A stretch of 64,000 nucleotides of DNA from an uncultured Capnocytophaga sp. (lineage in GTDB: Bacteria > Bacteroidota > Bacteroidia > Flavobacteriales > Flavobacteriaceae): contig NZ_CALGWU010000059.1 of assembly GCF_937936315.1 (NCBI RefSeq), forward strand, positions 1-64,000, in the 5' to 3' direction. The notes under the pieces were generated by a model that did not search any database, was not told the DNA's origin, and saw nothing but the letters and a program-made list of their open reading frames with translations. Position 1 is the stretch's first letter. The number at the start of each line of letters is the position of its first letter. Positions 57,872 to 64,000 of this stretch are shown piece by piece. Made by a program: the position numbers and the translations under genes.

Positions 57872-60800
57872 CTACATTTTAAACCCTCTTGAGTTTCTGT
57901 TAAGAGTCTCTCTTACAAACTCTTTTGTGGGAGTTGGAACTTCTTGAGTTTCACTTTTTTGACTCTCTTGTGATAGCTCTTTAGTTGGTTCTTCTGCCTC
58001 TTGTTCCTCTTGTTCTTCTTGAGCCTCTTGTGGAGTATCGGAGGAGAGCGAAAGTTGTATTTTCCTATCGAGGGCTGAGAGCTCAGTTTTAAGTTCGGAG
58101 AGCTGTGTTTCTTTACCCCATACTTTCTCGATGATTTCCTTTAGAAGAGGAATGTCCTTTTGGATAAGGGCAATCTCTTTTTCTTCCTTTTCCATCATTG
58201 CAGGGATTTTCTCAATGGCATTGACAAAATTCATCACAGCCAAGTTAGGGTCACTTGCCAATCGTCCGTTGTTATAGGTGTACTTGATACCTCCTTCCCC
58301 TTGTACAAAAAAACGATTTTCTTTTAGGTCAAGTTCGTCTTTTTTGGAGACTTCAGTCTTAACTAATATCTGAAAACCATAGATACTTCCTATTTCTTGA
58401 TATTCGCCTTTGGTACGGGCGTTTTGGGCATAATCTTGTAACTTCTGCGCTAACTGCTTTACACTGCTCTTTTCGTCTAATCCATCCAAACGCAATGCAT
58501 TGACTACCGAGCCATCTTCTCGGCGCACCGCTTTATCTGAAAAGTTTTGCCAATCCGTCTGAAAACGATGTAAGCGATCTTGTAGGGCTTTCAAATCACT
58601 ACAGAGGTTATCTAAACGGTTTTTAGAGGTATATTTAGAGCGTAAGAACGTTTGTTTTTCACTCTCTAAAGCTCCAATCTTCTTTTCCAACTTCGCTTTT
58701 TCGAGTAAATCGGTATTTCCTGAGAGGATAGCCACATATTCAGAATAGTTCATTCCCGACTTTTCGTCCATAGCACCCTCATCAATGGTTCGTTTGCCCA
58801 ACTTATTGTTCTTAAGCTGGTCGATAAAGAGCTGTTTGTTAAACAGTAGATTAAACTTGTAAGAGTCCAAAGACTTTTCAACAGCATAGATAATCACATC
58901 CACCTTATTATCAGCAAAATATTTGGCCACTTCATTGCCTTTGCGAATGGCACGTCCGTCCCTTTGTTGCAAATCGCTGGGTCGCCAAGGGGTATCTAAG
59001 TGATGTACAGCAACGGCTTTTTTCTGTGCATTGACCCCTGTGCCAAGCATATCGGTAGAACCAAAGAGTACCCGTATCTTGCCCTCGTTGGTGTCGCTGA
59101 TGAGTTGTTTGCGCATTTTATCGTTTTTAGCCTCTTGGATAAAACGAATTTCATTAGGAGGAATACCATAGTCTTCTACTAATTTGCGCTTGATTTCAGT
59201 GTAGGGATTCCATTCGTTGGGCTTGTAAGTACCCAAATCAGAAAAGACAAACTGAGTCCCTTTCTGTGCTTTGTACTTTTGATAATATTCATTAATTTTC
59301 ATCGCACAATGAGAGGCTTTGTTATCGGGATGGTCTTCATACTTATTGGAGATCATTCGCATATCTAAGGACATTTTACGGGCATAATCAGTTGCGATAA
59401 GCATTTTGGCTTTTTCCTCGGACTCGGATAGTGGCGCACGCCCCAAGAGGGTTGCATTACCGGTTTTGGCAAACTCCATTAGTTTCTGAATAAACACCTC
59501 TTGATCGGGGGTAGGAGGTATATTGTGTAAAATTTCGTTCTTTTCGGGTCTGTCTATCCCAACATCCTTTGCGGTTCTATAATCGGTTATTTCGGCATAA
59601 AACTGCGCTAATTCGGGTACTTTAATAAAGTAGCGGAAGCGTTCTTTCTGCACAATGTTGTTAGCCACTGAAAATTCGTAATCGGTGGTCTTGCGGGCAT
59701 AGATTGCTGCCCACGCATCGAAACAGTGAATTTGTTGCTTTTCTAAGGCTTGAGGACGCAGGTACTTAAAGAGCAAATAAAGCTCAGTAAGTGAATTGGA
59801 AATAGTTGTGCCCGATAGAAAAGTAGCCCCCATATCCTTGCCAGTGCGCTCTTGAATAGTTCGCAAGGCAAAAAGCAGGTTGAGGGCTTTTTGACTGCCT
59901 TGAGAGTTTCCCAATCCCGCCACTCTATCGTGCCTTGTATTGAACATTAAGTTCTTGAACTTATGACTTTCATCTACTAGTAGATGGTCAATGCCCATCA
60001 TCTTAAAATCTACTGTATCATCGGTGCGCTCATTGATGTCGTGTTCTAAGGTTTTGAGCTTTACTTCTAGGTTTTCTTTACGCTTATACATTCCTTTAAT
60101 CATCGCACGAGAGACTTCACTGCCTTGTTTTTCCAACTGCCAAAGACTCTCTTCAACATCTTGGAGTTCTTCTTGCAAAATGCTCTGTTGCACCTCGGGG
60201 GATTGCGGTATCATCTTAAACTGGTCGTGGGTGAGAATCACGCAATCCCAATCATTGTTTTTGATGTCTCCAAAGATACGCAAACGCTTTTGAGGGGTAA
60301 AATCCTCCTTGCCAGGGTAAAGGATTTTAGCAAAAGGATAGGCACGGCGATAGGTTTCGGCTATTTCGTGTACATTGGCTTTAAGCCCTATAATCATCGG
60401 TTTGTGCGCTAATCCTAAGCGTTTCATTTCTTGAGCAGCACAGCACATAATAAGGGTTTTACCAGCTCCTACCTCGTGGTCGCAAATCGCCCCATTGTTG
60501 AGCTTTATCATCCAAATAGCATCTTTCTGACTATCATACAAATCCTCTATGCCTAAACTCTCTCTATCAAGTCCAGGGAAGGACTGAAAAGAACCATCGT
60601 ACTGCGGACGTACAAAACAGTTAAAAGACTGATTGTACTGCTCAGCTAAGCGGTCTTTAAACTCCTGACTCTGCTCTAAGAGCCACAGAGGGAAAGCATT
60701 GCGTATTTCATCAATCTTGCTGTTTGCCAGTTGAATTGCCTCCATATCGCGCACCTTGACTTCCTTGTCGTCTATCTTGATTTTCTTGGTAATATCAGGG

Positions 60801-63406
60801 GTGGTATTTACCAAGGCGTGTTTGAAGAGGGTAATACCATCGTAGGTTCTGCTCTCACTTTTTACAGCGTATTTCTCCCAGATATGTAAGTTCTTTTGTC
60901 GGCATTCTACTGAAAACTCATCGGTTTGAGCACTGTATTGCACACCTACCTTGGTATCGAAAAGCGAAGAGGCAAAATCACTATAGATTTGTGGGGAGAT
61001 CCAACGCTCTCCCAAGTTAAAATCCAACTCTTCAAAAGGAATAGGGGTAGGAATTACCTGCCTGAGTCCCTCTAAAGCGTGCTCAATTTCTGATTGCTTA
61101 GGATGTTCAGGGTGAGTATTTTGATATGCTTCTACGGCTTTGATTTTAGTAAAGACATCCCCTGCTTGCCACTTTTGAGTAATTTGGTATTCGTCCTCTA
61201 TAGGATTGTAAAAGAGTTTGCCCTGTAACTGTGCTTTGACTTCTTCCTCATTGGTGTTAGAAAGCTCAGCTATGTAGGGAATATCCACCCGCCCCAATTC
61301 ACTTAAAGAAGTGAGTAGTGCCTCTTCAGCAGAAATGTTTTCATTCTTCCTCAGAGAGAATACCACAGGCTTGTGAAAGATATCTGCTTTTTGATAAACA
61401 CCGTTTTTGATACGCTCTAAGTAAGGAATTTCAGCGCCTGAGGCATCGGTTTTTATTAGCTTGATATTATCAGCACTATTTAGCCGACCATAGTTCTTGA
61501 CAAAAGTATCGTAAAGGGCATTAAGATTTTCTCTTTCCGTAGGATAAGGGGTATAGGTGGTAGCCTCTTTATGGTACAAGTCAGAATAAGCATCACGCAG
61601 AGCGATATAGGCAATGGCTTTTTGTCTTTCCAAAGAAGAAAGCGCAAGAGGCACAAAGGTAGCAGCTGTTTTGTTCTTATTGAGATCTTGCAAAAAGCCC
61701 ACCGTATCGGCTTGTACTACCAAAGTATCTTCTCTGAAATGAGGTAAATATTCTCCCTCAAAAGGTACAGGTTCTTTTAGTAATGATACCGCAGGAGGCG
61801 TGTAATACAAAGCAGGAGAAGCTTTTGAAAGCACCTCTATTTCATTCCCTTGATTGACAGGATAAGTAAAAGAAAACAAGTCCAACTTTTGAGCATTCCC
61901 TAATTGAGAGGTAGTTGTTTTCTTCTTTGTTTTCTTTTTAGCTCCTGTGGGTATAGTAGGGACTGTTTTTGCTGAAATGTTGGGAGGGCTCGCTAAAGTA
62001 GCGGTGGCTTCCTGCTCTGATAGAAAATCAAAGAGACTTAGCTGAACGACTTTGGGTTCAACTTTTTGATTCTTAATTTCTTTTGACTCTTTAGAGGTGA
62101 GATTAGTATTGGAAATAGCAAAGGAAGGCTCGTTGATTTTGCTTTCAATTTCAATAAATTCTTGCCGTTCAACCTTTTTTACCTCAATTTCCTTTACCTC
62201 AATTTTTTGTGAATTAACCTCTTGTAGCTTAATTTGTGTTGTTTGGCTTTGTTGTGCTGTTTCAGGCGATAGATAATGTTTTTTAAAATCGCTTAGGATT
62301 CTTTCTTTTACCTCCTTGGCAATACCTTCTACTCCTTCACTATGGGTATAGACCATCGCAGGCTGTCCGTATAGGTTGGTGCCTGCAAGAGCATCCGTAC
62401 AAATAACGTTTTCTCTTTGTGAAAGATACTCGTTTTGTAGCATCCCTTGTGGTAGCCTTGCTGTATTGCAAAACTGCTCTTCTATAGGGTTTAAAGCGCC
62501 TCTTTGACTGTCTTTTTGAAGGATGATAAGATCGCTTCCTGCTTCGGTACCTGCGTAATCGGTAAAGAGGTTGTTAGGCAGGCGCACGGCAGAGACAAGA
62601 CGCGCATTGGAGAGCATCGCTTGGCGAATAATCTCATTTTGAGGACTATCGGCTACCCCTTGGGAGGTGATATAGGCAAGGAGTCCCCCTTCCTTTACCA
62701 TATCCAAGCCCTTTAAGAAAAAGTAGTTATGCACCCTACGGGAGGCTTGTACCTTAGCAGGGTCATTGCTGCGAGAGTAACTCAAATCAAAGACAGCGGT
62801 ATCGGAAAAAGGGATGTTGCTGGTTACCAAATCAAACTGATTTCTTTTCAGTGGGCTGATTTGTTCGAAGCCATCAATATGTACTTGCTCCTCTGGGTAA
62901 AGATGAGAGAGCACCTTGCCTGTGAGCAAGTCCTTTTCAAAAGCAGTAACCACAAGAGAAGGATGCTCTTCTTTAAAAGCACGGATAAAATTGCCTCCTC
63001 CTGCCGAGGGTTCTAACATTGTTTGCAGAGGTACGCCTGTTTCCTTTATTGCTGAAGCGATAGCCGAGGTAAGACGCATTGGGGTATAAAAAGCCGTTAG
63101 CACAGAATTTCTAAGGCTTTGTACATAGTTTTGGTATTGCCTTTCATCAGTGGAATGTTCTCTAATAAGGGCATACAGACTCCTTACATCTTGCCAAAAG
63201 ACTTGGTCAGCTTTTGCCCAGTACTTTAAATCAGCTTCAGACTGGTGGGGATTGAGTATAAACTTCAATCCCCCGAAGCCTGAATAGTGTTGCAAGAGTT
63301 CTCGCTCTTCTTGGCTTAGAAGTGTGCGCTTTTGCTTCTCTAAATCGAAAGCCAACGCCAGTGCACGAGCATTACGATTAAAGTTCAGTCGTTTAAGATA
63401 TGCCAT
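57872..63406 (-). CDS. N6-adenine methylase / SNF2-type helicase giant protein
   Basis: An 1844-aa protein found in many Bacteroidota ICEs. The N-terminal third is a DNA methyltransferase-like domain: LEPSAGGGNFIRAF (cofactor loop) and a NIPF motif near residue 197 in place of NPPY. A long low-complexity segment rich in Lys, Glu and Gln follows (~380-520). The C-terminal half is a helicase: HEVGAGKT near residue 980, LLVDESHKFKN near 1145, and QQRDGRAIRKGN near 1485. The tail is a Glu/Gln coiled coil. It overlaps the DUF1896 stop by 14 bp. Roles proposed for the family are transfer or anti-restriction; none is proven here. Confidence 0.9.
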   Translation of the reverse strand: MAYLKRLNFNRNARALALAFDLEKQKRTLLSQEERELLQHYSGFGGLKFILNPHQSEADLKYWAKADQVFWQDVRSLYALIREHSTDERQYQNYVQSLRNSVLTAFYTPMRLTSAIASAIKETGVPLQTMLEPSAGGGNFIRAFKEEHPSLVVTAFEKDLLTGKVLSHLYPEEQVHIDGFEQISPLKRNQFDLVTSNIPFSDTAVFDLSYSRSNDPAKVQASRRVHNYFFLKGLDMVKEGGLLAYITSQGVADSPQNEIIRQAMLSNARLVSAVRLPNNLFTDYAGTEAGSDLIILQKDSQRGALNPIEEQFCNTARLPQGMLQNEYLSQRENVICTDALAGTNLYGQPAMVYTHSEGVEGIAKEVKERILSDFKKHYLSPETAQQSQTTQIKLQEVNSQKIEVKEIEVKKVERQEFIEIESKINEPSFAISNTNLTSKESKEIKNQKVEPKVVQLSLFDFLSEQEATATLASPPNISAKTVPTIPTGAKKKTKKKTTTSQLGNAQKLDLFSFTYPVNQGNEIEVLSKASPALYYTPPAVSLLKEPVPFEGEYLPHFREDTLVVQADTVGFLQDLNKNKTAATFVPLALSSLERQKAIAYIALRDAYSDLYHKEATTYTPYPTERENLNALYDTFVKNYGRLNSADNIKLIKTDASGAEIPYLERIKNGVYQKADIFHKPVVFSLRKNENISAEEALLTSLSELGRVDIPYIAELSNTNEEEVKAQLQGKLFYNPIEDEYQITQKWQAGDVFTKIKAVEAYQNTHPEHPKQSEIEHALEGLRQVIPTPIPFEELDFNLGERWISPQIYSDFASSLFDTKVGVQYSAQTDEFSVECRQKNLHIWEKYAVKSESRTYDGITLFKHALVNTTPDITKKIKIDDKEVKVRDMEAIQLANSKIDEIRNAFPLWLLEQSQEFKDRLAEQYNQSFNCFVRPQYDGSFQSFPGLDRESLGIEDLYDSQKDAIWMIKLNNGAICDHEVGAGKTLIMCCAAQEMKRLGLAHKPMIIGLKANVHEIAETYRRAYPFAKILYPGKEDFTPQKRLRIFGDIKNNDWDCVILTHDQFKMIPQSPEVQQSILQEELQDVEESLWQLEKQGSEVSRAMIKGMYKRKENLEVKLKTLEHDINERTDDTVDFKMMGIDHLLVDESHKFKNLMFNTRHDRVAGLGNSQGSQKALNLLFALRTIQERTGKDMGATFLSGTTISNSLTELYLLFKYLRPQALEKQQIHCFDAWAAIYARKTTDYEFSVANNIVQKERFRYFIKVPELAQFYAEITDYRTAKDVGIDRPEKNEILHNIPPTPDQEVFIQKLMEFAKTGNATLLGRAPLSESEEKAKMLIATDYARKMSLDMRMISNKYEDHPDNKASHCAMKINEYYQKYKAQKGTQFVFSDLGTYKPNEWNPYTEIKRKLVEDYGIPPNEIRFIQEAKNDKMRKQLISDTNEGKIRVLFGSTDMLGTGVNAQKKAVAVHHLDTPWRPSDLQQRDGRAIRKGNEVAKYFADNKVDVIIYAVEKSLDSYKFNLLFNKQLFIDQLKNNKLGKRTIDEGAMDEKSGMNYSEYVAILSGNTDLLEKAKLEKKIGALESEKQTFLRSKYTSKNRLDNLCSDLKALQDRLHRFQTDWQNFSDKAVRREDGSVVNALRLDGLDEKSSVKQLAQKLQDYAQNARTKGEYQEIGSIYGFQILVKTEVSKKDELDLKENRFFVQGEGGIKYTYNNGRLASDPNLAVMNFVNAIEKIPAMMEKEEKEIALIQKDIPLLKEIIEKVWGKETQLSELKTELSALDRKIQLSLSSDTPQEAQEEQEEQEAEEPTKELSQESQKSETQEVPTPTKEFVRETLNRNSRGFKM

Positions 63407-63866
63407 TTTCTTCTATCCATAGTTCGATGGCACCCGTAAGTTCTGTGTAGAGGGATTGATAGGCAGCAGAGTGCTGAAAATCCTCATCGATTGCATCCTC
63501 GTACTTTTTAAAGTAAGGAACCAGTTCTGGGAAGATTTTTAGGGCAAAGGGGCGCAAATCCTCATCAGCTAATTGAGTATCGAACTCCTGAGAAACGACC
63601 TCAAAAACCATATCAAAGGGAGAGAAGAAGAGCCCATCGAAGAGTACTCCTGAGGCTATTTTATCACATTCAGGAATACTGATACCCGACTCAAAAGCTT
63701 CTTGGTAGGCTTGGGCTGCATACTCACTTCTGTCCTTGATAAAGACAGTGTCAGCTAAAAGATTAGGGAAGCTCGTTTGTAACAGCTCTTTGAGTCTTAA
63801 CTCGTAATAAGACAATGACCCTAAGGTACTGTCAGTGTTCTGGGGTTTGGTTTGTGTTTCTTTCAT
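63393..63866 (-). CDS. DUF1896 family protein
   Basis: An acidic 157-aa helical protein of the DUF1896 family: SLSYYELRLKELLQTSFP at the start, then AAQAYQEAFESGISIPEC, GLFFSPFDMVFEVVS and EDAIDEDFQ. I chose the ATG at 63866 (MKETQTK), since the frame open to 63896 adds ten poor residues beyond it. DUF1896 genes always precede the large methylase/helicase gene in these ICEs and presumably act with it. The overlap with that gene supports co-translation. Confidence 0.88.
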   Translation of the reverse strand: MKETQTKPQNTDSTLGSLSYYELRLKELLQTSFPNLLADTVFIKDRSEYAAQAYQEAFESGISIPECDKIASGVLFDGLFFSPFDMVFEVVSQEFDTQLADEDLRPFALKIFPELVPYFKKYEDAIDEDFQHSAAYQSLYTELTGAIELWIEENGIS

Positions 63867-63924
63867 TGTTAAAATTACTTTTAATGGGTTCAACAAATTT
63901 TAATTTTTACAAAGTGTCGTTCTG

Positions 63925-63953
63925 CAAAGATATATTTACCACGATTTTCCAAA
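63925..63953 (-). promoter_or_regulatory. Promoter for DUF1896-methylase operon
   Basis: The minus strand carries TTTG (63950-63953), 17 bp, then TATCTTTG (63925-63932): an exact match to the Bacteroidota -33/-7 promoter. The leader to the ATG at 63866 is about 50 bases. It is the best promoter seen in the window. Confidence 0.7.
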
Positions 63954-64000
63954 TAGGGCAAAAAGGTTCTCCTCCCTTTTCAGGGACATCTGTTTTTAAA

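Noticed and set aside
1..64000. tRNA, rRNA, riboswitch or phage genes
   Set aside because: None were seen by eye; contractile-system genes here have T6SS-specific features (TssK, ClpV, VgrG with gp27/gp5 parts), so a phage tail was excluded. A covariance-model scan could not be run.

Overview
The window reads as the interior of a Bacteroidota integrative and conjugative element (ICE) whose largest cargo is a complete-looking type VI secretion system of the Bacteroidota-specific subtype (T6SS-iii). Assignment to Bacteroidota rests on the conjugation genes of the TraE-to-TraQ type, the DUF1896 plus methylase/helicase pair, the TssN/TssO-type secretion genes and several TAnnTTTG promoter elements. 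The low-GC character and protein style suggest a flavobacterium such as Capnocytophaga, but no rRNA or housekeeping gene is present to settle the genus. No integrase or attachment site is visible, so both ends of the ICE lie outside the window.

Layout: 1-560 is an intergenic region with a terminator-like hairpin and a large nested palindrome. 561-6147 (+) holds ssb, small unknown genes and a PRTRC (ParB-related, ThiF-related) cassette, closed by a terminator. 6353-6933 (-) has two small excisionase-like HTH genes. 7009-16171 (-) is the mating-pore operon traE-F-G-I-J-K-L-M-N-O-Q. 16318-20118 (+) is a cargo gene, a probable anti-phage STAND-type NTPase with an N-terminal TIR-like SWQS domain, split by one in-frame TAA. 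20123-21830 (-) holds three DNA-processing/partition genes including a ParA. 21831-22399 contains palindromes and a candidate oriT. 22400-26263 (+) encodes the mobilization protein, relaxase and coupling protein.

26270-52591 (-) is the T6SS: sheath (TssB, TssC), three Hcp/TssD proteins, baseplate (TssE, F, G, K), VgrG, the unfoldase TssH/ClpV, a TssN/O/P membrane complex with a catalytically dead NlpC/P60-like lipoprotein, a LysM protein, a PAAR-like DUF4280 spike tip and a PKD membrane protein. Between the structural genes sit AT-rich effector/immunity pairs: a Het-C-domain protein behind VgrG, a papain-like Cys/His/Asp protein behind the LysM gene, and an L,D-transpeptidase-like protein behind the PAAR-like gene. 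Each is followed by a small lipoprotein that is the likely immunity protein.

52793-57793 is an extra cassette: a fourth effector (CHAP/NlpC-like amidase fold), its immunity lipoprotein and a frameshifted orphan immunity gene, bounded by two decayed, same-orientation copies of one IS5-like element. The fourth effector shares its long N-terminal part with the papain-like effector but has a different toxin end. 57872-63866 (-) is the ICE's methylase/helicase giant gene with DUF1896.

The most interesting points are the modular family of effectors with a shared delivery region, the IS-bounded effector cassette with a broken immunity gene, the dead NlpC/P60 domain, a motif shared between a structural T6SS-locus protein and an effector, and the TIR-like STAND gene lodged inside the tra region.
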